Of a stretch of DNA of 64,000 nucleotides, positions 1-7,116 are shown in pieces (position 1 is the first letter of the stretch; each line of letters opens with the position of its first letter). The position numbers and the translations under genes are program-made. Location: the NCBI RefSeq assembly GCF_002975205.1, contig NZ_PCOC01000001.1, forward strand, positions 620,001 to 684,000, written 5' to 3'. The notes under the pieces are model-generated. The model was not told the DNA's origin and made no database searches. It saw nothing but the letters and a program-made list of their open reading frames with translations. Origin of the DNA: Ochrobactrum vermis. Lineage in GTDB: Bacteria > Pseudomonadota > Alphaproteobacteria > Rhizobiales > Rhizobiaceae.

Positions 1-605
1 TACGTGGGCTCACTGATGTGTCTTTGGTTTTGCGCGAAGGGGATCGGGTCGGGCTGATAGGGCATAATGGTTCTGGCAAAACCACAATGTTACGAGTTTT
101 TTCAGGTATATACATTCCCACTCAGGGCGAGGCTGTGGTAAGCGGGGACTGTGTTTCTTTAATCAATATCAATCTGGGTATTGATCCAGACGCGACTGGA
201 CGTGAAAATATACGATTACGTTCTGCGATAATGGGGATGGATCCAAAGGAGACTGCAGCCAAGCTTGAAGAAATAGCCGAGTTTTCAGGGCTGGGCGACT
301 TCTTGGATATGCCTTTCAGAACCTATTCTTCTGGTATGCAATTGAGGTTGGCGTTTGCAACATCAACTTCGGTAAGGCCAGAAATTCTCATCATGGACGA
401 ATGGTTGTCGACCGGCGATGAAGACTTTAAAGAGCGCGCCAATCAACGCATGCGTGAATTGGTGGACTCTACGAAAATCCTCATACTGGCCTCTCATTCG
501 AGAGAACTTCTGGAGAAGAATTGCAATAGAATCATCTGGTTGGAGCACGGTCGCGTGAAAATGGATGGCGATATTGATGAGGTGCTTTCCTCCTATTTCG
601 GTTGA
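1..605 (+). CDS. Polysaccharide ABC exporter, ATP-binding subunit (Wzt type), 5' partial
   Basis: The reading frame is already open at base 3, so the N-terminus lies outside the window. A GTG at 18 would give 195 residues but is internal, because the residues before it continue the usual fold. Visible motifs are Walker A (GHNGSGKT), the ABC signature (YSSGMQLRLAFA), Walker B (ILIMDEW) and an H-loop (ASHSREL). The protein ends right after the nucleotide-binding domain and has no C-terminal carbohydrate-binding domain. The family energises export of finished lipid-linked polysaccharide across the inner membrane with a Wzm-type permease, which should lie upstream. The rhamnose genes that follow support an O-antigen or rhamnan exporter. 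It could also be a teichoic-acid-type homologue, which is less likely here. Confidence 0.85.
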   Translation, partial: RGLTDVSLVLREGDRVGLIGHNGSGKTTMLRVFSGIYIPTQGEAVVSGDCVSLININLGIDPDATGRENIRLRSAIMGMDPKETAAKLEEIAEFSGLGDFLDMPFRTYSSGMQLRLAFATSTSVRPEILIMDEWLSTGDEDFKERANQRMRELVDSTKILILASHSRELLEKNCNRIIWLEHGRVKMDGDIDEVLSSYFG

Positions 606-772
606 TTTCGAGATAGGTGAATATCGTTCTTGGTCAAGATAATAACGGGCTTCTGGCACGAATAGAGAAAGTATCGTGATCGGATTTACGGTAAGAGAGG
701 TGAGCAAACAGCTTGATTTCTGTTTGTCAGATTTTACTTGATGCGATGATGATCCAACTGGAGTTAGAATAA

Positions 773-2641
773 ATGAAGCGGATCGGAATAGCATTCTTCT
801 ATGATGAATTTGGTATTGTTGATCAATACATGATTCATCTGTTGAAGTCTTTTAAGCCATTTCTAGAGCGTTTAGTTTTTGTTTCCAATGGCCCTCTCTC
901 AAAAGATTCGGAACAGGTTGTTTCAAAAATTGTCGATAATTTGATTATTCGCGAGAATAAGGGGTTCGATGTCTGGGCTTATAAGGAAGGTTTGGATTCG
1001 ATTGGCTTTGACAAGCTAACTGATTTTGACGAGCTACTGCTTTTTAATCATACGTTTTATGGGCCGATTTTTCCGTTATCTGAAATGTTTGATGCGATGG
1101 CGGAAAAAACTGTGGACTTTTGGGGGGTATCAACCCACGCAAAAATGAAGCCCAACCCGTTTACGCACCAAGGTGTTTTACCAGAGCATATTAACTCTCA
1201 TTTTATTGCTGTTCGGCAACCCATGCTTTCATCGGCTTCTTTCAAATCCTATTGGGAAACGATGCCGGAGATCAATACCTATGTTGACTCCGTGCTCAAG
1301 CATGAATCCCGCTTTACCAAGCACTTTAATGATTTGGGGTATGAGTATGATGCCTATGTTACTCCCAAGGATTATGGTTCAAGGTACCCAGTCTTTATCG
1401 ATATTGCAGAGACTATTAAGAATAGGTCGCCAATTCTTAAACGGCGCTCCCTATTCCACACCCATTTGTTTCACGATCTGAACGGCATTGATGTTCCCAG
1501 AGCACTACGGCTGATCGAAGAAAATAGCGAATATGATGTCAATCTGATTTGGCAAAACGCTGCCCGGACTTCCAAGCTGCGAGAATTGGGAACGAATGCA
1601 GCTCTACTGAGAATCATCGGGAATAAACCAGTAGATGTTGATGGGATAGATCAGACGATAGCGGTCTGTGCACATATCTATTATGTAGATTTATTGGACG
1701 AAATCCTTTCTTATAGCGATAACATCCCATGCAATTATGATTTCATCTGCACAACGGATTCTGTTGAAAAGAAGAATGAGATTGAAGCGATTTTGGCTTC
1801 TAACAAGAAAATTGACAACTATGACGTGCGGATCGTTGAGCAGAATCGTGGACGTGACATGTCCGCGCTTTTCATAACGTTCAGAGACGTATTCTTGAGT
1901 GATAAGTATGATGTGGTCTGTAGGTTGCATACCAAAAAGTCGCCTCAGGTAGAGCAAGCACAGAGCCTCGTTTTCAAACGGCATCTCTTGGATAATCTCC
2001 TTTATAGTAAGGAATATGTCTCTGGTGTGCTCAAATTGTTTAGGGAAACTGAGACAGTAGGCTTGGCATACCCGCCTGCAATCCATACAGGATACGCCAC
2101 ATTGGGGCACGGTTGGTGGGCAAACAGACCTCAGGTAAAAGAAATCCATGAGCGCCTCAAGTTGAAAACGCCGCTGGATGACCATACGCCCGTCGCACCA
2201 TACGGTACGATGTTTTGGTTCCGTCCTATCGCGCTGAGAAAACTTTTTGAGTATGATTGGAAATGGTCTGATTTCAATAAGGAGCCAGATCATGTCGATG
2301 GTGGTTTGGCCCATGGTCTCGAAAGGGTCATATCCTATGTTGCCGGGGATAGTGGCTACATAACTATGCAGATTATGAACCCAGATAGCGCCGCCTATAA
2401 CTATACGTCACTAGAGTATAAGTATCAGACTATCATGGCAAAGCTGCCTGCGGGAAGTGTCGCACACGTGGCCTCACTTATTGAAGATTCCAATATATCA
2501 AGTACTGTACGGCAGTCTTTCAAGCGGTTAGTTCTTTCAATCAAAAGATCATTGCTATTTCGGTCGCCTACATTATTTAGAGTATTGAGGCCGTTTTATC
2601 GGTTGGTTCGCTGGGGCACGTTTCCTTTCCGTAAAAAATGA
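773..2641 (+). CDS. RgpF-family (rhamnan synthesis F) protein, long form, copy 1
   Basis: A 622-residue cytoplasmic-type protein matching what I know of the rhamnan synthesis protein F family (RgpF, PF05045), thought to build rhamnose-containing polysaccharide. It has two related halves: residues 62-70 carry an N-x-G-x-D motif (ENKGFDVWAYKEG) and residues 358-366 a second one (QNRGRDMSALF). The second half also has conserved RLHTKKSPQ and APYGTMFWFR stretches. The C-terminus is basic (RSLLFRSPTLFRVLRPFYRLVRW), possibly for membrane association. It follows the exporter ATPase after a 167-base gap with no terminator, so the two may be co-transcribed. A close paralogue lies inverted at 7117-9036. 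The family call is strong; the sugar linkage made is not known. Confidence 0.8.
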   Translation: MKRIGIAFFYDEFGIVDQYMIHLLKSFKPFLERLVFVSNGPLSKDSEQVVSKIVDNLIIRENKGFDVWAYKEGLDSIGFDKLTDFDELLLFNHTFYGPIFPLSEMFDAMAEKTVDFWGVSTHAKMKPNPFTHQGVLPEHINSHFIAVRQPMLSSASFKSYWETMPEINTYVDSVLKHESRFTKHFNDLGYEYDAYVTPKDYGSRYPVFIDIAETIKNRSPILKRRSLFHTHLFHDLNGIDVPRALRLIEENSEYDVNLIWQNAARTSKLRELGTNAALLRIIGNKPVDVDGIDQTIAVCAHIYYVDLLDEILSYSDNIPCNYDFICTTDSVEKKNEIEAILASNKKIDNYDVRIVEQNRGRDMSALFITFRDVFLSDKYDVVCRLHTKKSPQVEQAQSLVFKRHLLDNLLYSKEYVSGVLKLFRETETVGLAYPPAIHTGYATLGHGWWANRPQVKEIHERLKLKTPLDDHTPVAPYGTMFWFRPIALRKLFEYDWKWSDFNKEPDHVDGGLAHGLERVISYVAGDSGYITMQIMNPDSAAYNYTSLEYKYQTIMAKLPAGSVAHVASLIEDSNISSTVRQSFKRLVLSIKRSLLFRSPTLFRVLRPFYRLVRWGTFPFRKK

Positions 2642-2688
2642 TAGTTTTGGAGATGAATTGATACCGCAACAATAAGCAAGGACTTTAC

Positions 2689-3534
2689 ATGAAAATTCTG
2701 GTCACAGGAGCGAACGGCTATATTGGTCGCTATGTTGTGAGTTCATTGATCAGCAGAGGCCACCAAGTGGTTGTCGCTGTCAGAGGTGAAATGAATCCTG
2801 CAGTTCAGTGTGAAGTCTTCGTAGGCAACATACTGGAATCCGAATCTGATATATTTGATAAGACGGGGCGTCCGGATGTACTCGTGCACATGGCCTGGGA
2901 AGACGGCTTTGTTCACAGAAGTGAAAGTCATCTATCCAACGTCCAAAAGCATGTAAGGTTTTTAGAGAATATGCTCAAAGGAGGTTTGCAGCAGGTCGTT
3001 ACTGCTGGGACTTCGCATGAGATAGGTTATCATATCGGCCCGGTAGATGATGAGACTCCGACCCGTCCGATGCACCCTTATGGTATTGCAAAAAACTATC
3101 TTCGCGAAGTGCAGACATACCTCTGTCAGTCTTATGGCGCGGTCAGTCAATGGGCGAGGTGTTATTACATTTGGGGTGATGATGCCAAAAACAATTCCAT
3201 CTTCACGAAGATGCTGGAAGCTGAAGCCGAAGGAAAGAAGACGTTTCCGCTAAACCACGGGGAACTGCTTTACGATTTTGTACATGTAAAAACACTCGGG
3301 AATATGATAGCCGAAATTTCACTTCAGAAGGAAGTAACCGGTATCATTAACTGTTCTTCAGGCGATCCCATATCTTTAAAGACAATGGTTTTGCGGTTTA
3401 TTGAGATGAATAACCTTAAAATTTCCCCGGTATGGGGCGAGTTTCCCATACGATCCTATGATTCTAGGGCGATATGGGGAGATAGTACCAAGATCAAACA
3501 GATCATGGAGAGTGCACTTACGGACCGGAACTGA
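2689..3534 (+). CDS. NAD(P)-dependent epimerase/dehydratase (extended SDR)
   Basis: A 281-residue extended short-chain dehydrogenase/reductase. The N-terminal Rossmann motif TGANGYIG (residues 6-13) and the catalytic Y131-x-x-x-K135 pair (YGIAKNYL) are present. Such enzymes modify nucleotide sugars, for instance as a 4-epimerase or 4-reductase. Position 47 bases after the RgpF gene suggests it supplies a sugar to the same polysaccharide. The stop codon is about 35 bases before the first IS end (3569), so the last few residues may have been altered by the insertion history. The exact substrate cannot be read from the sequence. Confidence 0.75.
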   Translation: MKILVTGANGYIGRYVVSSLISRGHQVVVAVRGEMNPAVQCEVFVGNILESESDIFDKTGRPDVLVHMAWEDGFVHRSESHLSNVQKHVRFLENMLKGGLQQVVTAGTSHEIGYHIGPVDDETPTRPMHPYGIAKNYLREVQTYLCQSYGAVSQWARCYYIWGDDAKNNSIFTKMLEAEAEGKKTFPLNHGELLYDFVHVKTLGNMIAEISLQKEVTGIINCSSGDPISLKTMVLRFIEMNNLKISPVWGEFPIRSYDSRAIWGDSTKIKQIMESALTDRN

Positions 3535-3568
3535 GAGCCTGGAGCGGATTGTAATCGTGAGGCGGAAG

Positions 3569-3685
3569 TGGCTCAGTTTGTCTGAACAGATTCGGGCGTT
3601 CTGCTAGGTGGATTTTCGCCTCGATTATGCTGCCACCATCATAGGTGCCAGCGCGTTGAAGTAAGCCTGGCTCAGCGTTTGCGGG
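3569..3685 (-). mobile_element. 3'-end remnant of an IS3-family element, inverted
   Basis: Read on the minus strand this stretch matches, with scattered substitutions, the last 100-odd bases of the intact IS3-family element ending at 5660. It includes the end of orfB (TACTTCAACGCGCTGGCACC), the stop region, AATCCAC, and the terminal TGTTCAGACAAAC and GAGCCA motifs. It is therefore the end of a second, diverged copy in opposite orientation. It stops abruptly at 3685, where the terminal repeat of another element begins. The divergence (about one change per ten bases) says it is not a recent copy of the neighbour. Confidence 0.7.
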
Positions 3686-3717
3686 TGACCTGACACCTAA
3701 CTTCCCTCCAGATTTCG

Positions 3718-3960
3718 GGAGAGTCTTGGTTTTTGATCTGGCCTCATGCGGCCAGTTTTCCGTAGCCATTTTCACTGCGAGCTCGCCGGGGTGATATTGC
3801 CTAGCGGTGGGTGGGTCTGTTCCTGTTGTAATCCTCCTTTCACGCGGTAATGGCTGCGCAGGCTTGAGCAAGCGACGAGACAGCGCCTGGTTGAGGCACT
3901 CGTCACGGAAGCTGCCGTTAAAGCTTTCGACAAAGTCGTTTTGCATCGTATCCGCTGCGA
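3718..3960 (-). pseudogene. IS407-type transposase orfB, C-terminal fragment
   Basis: The minus strand encodes the DDE glutamate motif of IS3-family orfB (NDFVESFNGSFRDECLN at about 3890-3943). After a shift of frame comes a degenerate HPPLGNITP stretch, and after another shift PGELAVKMATENW and KTKTLPKSGGKLGVRS, the usual C-terminus of this subgroup. At least two frameshifts separate these blocks, so the gene is dead. It lies in the correct order and orientation to be the tail of the N-terminal fragment near 6.5-6.7 kb. Confidence 0.7.
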
Positions 3961-4017
3961 ACACCCCACACGGATTTAGCTTGACGCTTGACGAGACGCC
4001 TTTGGGGGATCTCTGTC

Positions 4018-4386
4018 CTACGAGATGTCGTTTGCTGGAGCGCCGGGATTGAAGCGCATTGGTTTGCAGTGCGCGTAGATGGTTTCGACGGCGGTTGGGA
4101 TGGCCCGCCATGCATCTTTAAGGATGGCCTCGGGCGGTTTCGGGTACACCGCTGAGACCATTTCGAGCAGATCTGGCTCCGTGGCTTGCATCAATATGGC
4201 CATGATGGGTTCGCCAGTCTGTTTCTCGGCCATGAGGGGCGCCCAAGCTGCCAGGTTCAGTTTGATGGCGCCATAGAACCCATCGGCCCAATCGCCAGGC
4301 AGGACTTCCTCATCATCCGTGCGCATGAACATCGGAGCATATCGGCCGGGCGCCGTCAGTTGGTGAGCGATGAGGTTGTAGAGAGC
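4018..4386 (-). pseudogene. YecA/UPF0149-family protein fragment, 5' truncated
   Basis: The minus-strand frame reads about 120 residues and can be followed upstream of its first ATG (4332) to the IS end at about 4386. Recognisable family features are MFMRTDDEEVLPGDWADGF and a helical IPTAVETIYAHC segment. YecA-like proteins usually have an N-terminal all-helical domain and a C-terminal SEC-C zinc motif; neither is present, so both ends are lost. It is not a transposase and must be a passenger or a remnant of chromosome caught between insertion sequences. Confidence 0.55.
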
Positions 4387-4465
4387 TGGCTCGGGAAATT
4401 TGAACAGGGGGGATAAGTGGAATTTCTGCCTGACTTCGGCTTAGATGCCGTGAACAGGAGATACC

Positions 4466-4777
4466 ATGACGAGACGACCGCGCCGGAACCATAGCCCGGC
4501 TTTCAAGGCAAAAGTGGCGCTCGCCGCCATTCGAGGCGAGCAGACGCTGGTGGAACTGTCCCAACAGTTTGACGTGCACGCCAACCAGATCAAGCAATGG
4601 AAAGACCAGCTCCTTGAGGGGGCGACAGGCGTTTTCGGCGATGAAGCGAAGGCGGAACCGACGGGTCCAACCGTCGATGTCAAAACGCTGCACGCCAAGA
4701 TCGGGGAGCTGACGCTGGAGAATGATTTTTTAGCCGGAGCGCTCGGCAAGGCGGGATTGCTGAGCGGAAAGAAATGA
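4466..4777 (+). CDS. IS3-family transposase orfA
   Basis: A 103-residue protein with an N-terminal helix-turn-helix of the transposase-8 type (FKAKVALAAIRGEQTLVELSQ, residues 14-34) and a C-terminal leucine-rich coiled coil (residues 66-95) used for multimerisation in this family. Its stop overlaps the orfB start as ATGA at 4774-4777. IS3 elements normally make an OrfAB fusion by -1 frameshifting; no classical A7 slippery run is visible here, so re-initiation is also possible. Confidence 0.85.
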   Translation: MTRRPRRNHSPAFKAKVALAAIRGEQTLVELSQQFDVHANQIKQWKDQLLEGATGVFGDEAKAEPTGPTVDVKTLHAKIGELTLENDFLAGALGKAGLLSGKK

Positions 4778-5604
4778 TCGACCGCGAGCACAAGCTGTCC
4801 GTCGTGCGTCAGGCGAAGCTTCTCGGCTTCAGCCGTGGCAGTGTCTATTATTCGCCGCGTCCGGTGTCTGACGGCGATCTGGCTCTGATGCGCCGGATCG
4901 ACGAGTTGCATCTCGAATACCCGTTTGCCGGAAGCCGGATGTTGCAAGGGCTCTTGAGGGGAGAAGGGTTACAAACCGGTCGACTGCACGTCGCCACGCT
5001 GATGAAGAAGATGGGCATCGAGGCGATCTACCGTCGCCCGAACACGTCGAAACCGGCACCTGGGCACAAAATCTATCCCTACCTCCTGCGCAAGCTGGCG
5101 GTTACCAGACCCAATCAGGTTTGGGCGATGGACCTGACCTATGTTCCGATGGCTCGCGGATTTGTCTATCTCTGCGCCGTTGTGGACTGGTTCAGCCGGA
5201 AGGTTCTGTCGTGGCGACTGTCGATCACGATGGAGGCAGCCTTCTGCATCGAAGCAGTCGAGGAAGCGCTGGCCCGTTATGGCAGACCCGACATATTCAA
5301 TACCGATCAGGGCTCGCAGTTCACCTCGATGGACTTCACGACGGTGCTGAAGAAGGCGGAAATCGCCATCTCGATGGATGGCAAGGGTGCGTGGCGAGAC
5401 AACGTCTTCGTCGAGCGGCTCTGGCGTTCGATCAAATACGAGGAAGTCTACCTCCACGCCTATAAAACAGTGTCCGAGGCCCGCGCTGGCATCGGCCGCT
5501 ATCTGACCTTTTACAATAGCCGACGCCCACATTCATCCCTTGACCGGCAGACACCGGATCAGGCCTACTTCAACGCGCTGGCACCAATGATGGTGGCGGC
5601 ATAA
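4774..5604 (+). CDS. IS3-family transposase orfB (DDE integrase domain)
   Basis: A 276-residue catalytic subunit. The DDE residues are visible in MDLTYVPM, NTDQGSQF and VERLWRSIKYEEV, and the C-terminal RRPHSSLDRQTP motif is present, so the enzyme looks complete. It cuts and joins the element ends together with OrfA. A diverged copy of its last codons lies inverted at 3569-3685. Confidence 0.88.
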   Translation: MIDREHKLSVVRQAKLLGFSRGSVYYSPRPVSDGDLALMRRIDELHLEYPFAGSRMLQGLLRGEGLQTGRLHVATLMKKMGIEAIYRRPNTSKPAPGHKIYPYLLRKLAVTRPNQVWAMDLTYVPMARGFVYLCAVVDWFSRKVLSWRLSITMEAAFCIEAVEEALARYGRPDIFNTDQGSQFTSMDFTTVLKKAEIAISMDGKGAWRDNVFVERLWRSIKYEEVYLHAYKTVSEARAGIGRYLTFYNSRRPHSSLDRQTPDQAYFNALAPMMVAA

Positions 5605-5692
5605 TCGAGGCGGAAATCCACTTAGCGAAACGCCCGAAACTGTTCAGACAAACCGAGCCACCTCTTCATGAATCATCTTGCCGCAGGCGCTA

Positions 5693-6037
5693 TCACCCCG
5701 TCAGCAAAGGGCGTCTTGTCCTGTTCGGGCGGATCTTTTTCCAGTCCATTCCGGCCAACAAAGCCATGAGCTGAGAATGGTCCAGACGTATCCTCGCAAC
5801 TGACAGGCCCGGCCAGCAAAAGCCACGGTCCTCAAGCGTTTTCGAATAAAGGCAAACGCCGCTTCCATCCCACCACACAATCCGGACCCGGTCGGCACGT
5901 TTTGACCGGAAGACATAAAGCGCGCCATTGAAAGGGTCGAGACCGCCATCACGGACAACTGCCATCAGGGAAGCGGCTCCCTTGCGGAAGTCGACGGGCT
6001 GACAGGACACATAAACAACCACACCGCTGGAAATCAT
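5693..6037 (-). CDS. tnpB: IS66-family accessory protein TnpB
   Basis: A 114-residue IS66 TnpB (Orf2) protein, recognised by VYVSCQPVDFRKGAASLMAV near the N-terminus, the FRSKRADRVRIVWWD core and the LEDRGFCWP segment. Length is normal. Its start overlaps the end of tnpA by four bases. In complete IS66 elements TnpB assists the TnpC transposase; TnpC is absent here, so the protein has no partner in this copy. Confidence 0.85.
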   Translation of the reverse strand: MISSGVVVYVSCQPVDFRKGAASLMAVVRDGGLDPFNGALYVFRSKRADRVRIVWWDGSGVCLYSKTLEDRGFCWPGLSVARIRLDHSQLMALLAGMDWKKIRPNRTRRPLLTG

Positions 6038-6420
6038 GCCTTGCGAGCCGCCCTCAGAACCTTCACCAGGTGATCCGGATCGAAGGCTGAACCGACGCGA
6101 ACTACCATATCGGCGACAACAATATCGATCGAAGCGCTACACGTCGTTTCAACACGTGCAAATCTGGCCGGACTGGCCGTTCCCGCTGTTACTGGTGAAA
6201 CAACACCAGACGCAAGCGCCTTACGACGCCATCCATAAAGCTGCGAGGGATCCAGACCTTCAGACCGTGCAACCGCCGAGACGTTGGCCCCGGGCTGCAA
6301 CGACGCAGCCACAATCCGCGCCTTCTCGTCATCCGACCAGTCACGCGGCCGCCGTCGGCTTCGCACGGGTTCCGCCGTCAAAACCTCGAATGTCCGGGCC
6401 TGATTCACAGTGTCGCTCAT
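6034..6420 (-). CDS. tnpA: IS66-family accessory protein TnpA
   Basis: A protein of about 128 residues from the ATG at 6420 (an earlier ATG at 6441 adds seven residues). It carries the IS66 TnpA helix-turn-helix (RRPRDWSDDEKARIVAASLQ, then SAVARSEGLDPSQLYGWRR). The C-terminal part is the usual variable domain. The reading frame is undamaged although the element is incomplete. Confidence 0.8.
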   Translation of the reverse strand: MSDTVNQARTFEVLTAEPVRSRRRPRDWSDDEKARIVAASLQPGANVSAVARSEGLDPSQLYGWRRKALASGVVSPVTAGTASPARFARVETTCSASIDIVVADMVVRVGSAFDPDHLVKVLRAARKA

Positions 6421-6489
6421 AGGATTCTCCGCATGATTCATGCAGAAAATCGCCCATCACACCGACGAAAGATACGTGGGGTAGCCTAC

Positions 6490-6703
6490 CCGCTTACGGT
6501 CGATCATCAAGCGGATACGGTGATAGCCGAAGCGACGACGCTCCGACCCCACCGTCTTCTTCGCCCCCCCAAATGGCCGCATCGCCAGAGCGCACGCTAC
6601 GATATCGCGTGCTCGACCGATCCACCGATAAAACCTCGCACGCTCGACGCTGGCTCACCCCGTGCTTGCGCGCAGATGTGAACCACCGCATCCCACTTAA
6701 CAT
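6490..6703 (-). pseudogene. IS407-type transposase orfB, N-terminal fragment
   Basis: The minus strand encodes the start of an orfB of the IS407 subgroup (HGVSQRRACEVLSVDRSSTRYRS). A frameshift follows, then RFGYHRIRLMIDRKR in another frame, homologous to the FGYRRIH block of the family. It breaks off at the IS66 end near 6490. The rest of this orfB, apart from a C-terminal piece near 3.7-3.96 kb, is missing. Confidence 0.65.
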
Positions 6704-6977
6704 CGGGCGTCCCTTTTTTTGAAGCTATATCCTTCAGGATCGCATTGTCCGGTATGGCTTCGTCTAAGAGCTTCTTCAGCTTGGCGTTCTCGTCCTCAAG
6801 CGCCTTCAGCTTGCGCGCATCGGACACGGCCATGCCCCCATACTTCGTTTTGTTGTATTTGTAGAAGGTTGCATCCGAGATGCCGTGCTTACGGTATACA
6901 TCGACTGTCTTCGCGCCTGCCTCATGCCCCTTCAATAGCCCGTTGATCTGTTATTCCATGAACCGTGAACGCTTCAT
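6700..6977 (-). pseudogene. IS407-type transposase orfA with premature stop
   Basis: The natural start is the ATG at 6975-6977 (MKRSRFME), followed at once by a TAA at codon 9 (6951-6953). The frame then continues with the family consensus QINGLLKGHEAGAKT, RKHGISDATFYKY, KYGGMAVSDARKLKALEDEN and LKKLLDEA. A shorter frame from 6935 remains open but lacks the first helix of the DNA-binding domain. Inactivated by a nonsense mutation. Confidence 0.75.
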
Positions 6978-7116
6978 TCGTCCGTATCCTGATGTTAACA
7001 GACTCTACCGCAATCTGGAGGAAGTTCAGGGTTCAGGTCACGGCGACGCTTGCACTCGCATTTTGCTGGGGAAATTACAACTCAGTGCATACTGAAAATT
7101 TAGGCTCTATTCCGAA

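Larger units (their letters stand above)
4387..5660 (+). mobile_element. Intact IS3-family insertion sequence
   Basis: About 1.27 kb with two overlapping frames, orfA and orfB. The left end (TGGCTCGG, then TTGAACAG and TAAGTGGA) is mirrored by the right end (TCCACTTA, then CTGTTCAGACAAA and CCGAGCCA), giving imperfect terminal inverted repeats. The bases outside (AGC before, CCT after) are not a duplication, so the element was probably brought into its present context by recombination or deletion rather than by a simple insertion. Both transposase frames are open, so it may still be active. Confidence 0.75.
5661..6497 (-). mobile_element. IS66-family remnant (tnpA-tnpB end)
   Basis: One end of an IS66-type element: the tip is probably GTAAGCGGGTAGGCTAC read on the minus strand from 6497, in line with the GTAAGCG ends of the family. 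It is followed by tnpA and tnpB. The large tnpC gene is missing and the element is cut at about 5661-5692 next to the IS3-family element. A non-autonomous remnant. Confidence 0.65.
3686..7040 (-). mobile_element. Broken IS407-type (IS3 family) element, interrupted by other DNA
   Basis: The two ends are inverted copies of each other. From 3686 on the plus strand the sequence runs TGACCTGACACCTAACTTCC then TCCAGATTTCGGGAGAGTCT. From 7040 on the minus strand it runs TGACCTGAACCCTGAACTTC then TCCAGATTGCGGTAGAGTCT. Inside, on the minus strand, are orfA (6977-6700), the N-terminal part of orfB (about 6703-6490) and the C-terminal part of orfB (about 3960-3718). The middle of orfB is gone, replaced by a YecA fragment, an intact IS and an IS66 remnant. 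No matching target duplication is visible at 3685/7041. Confidence 0.7.

Noticed and set aside
4387..5660. Search for a target duplication around the IS3-family element
   Set aside because: AGC on one side and CCT on the other, and no match when shifted by a few bases; no duplication claimed.
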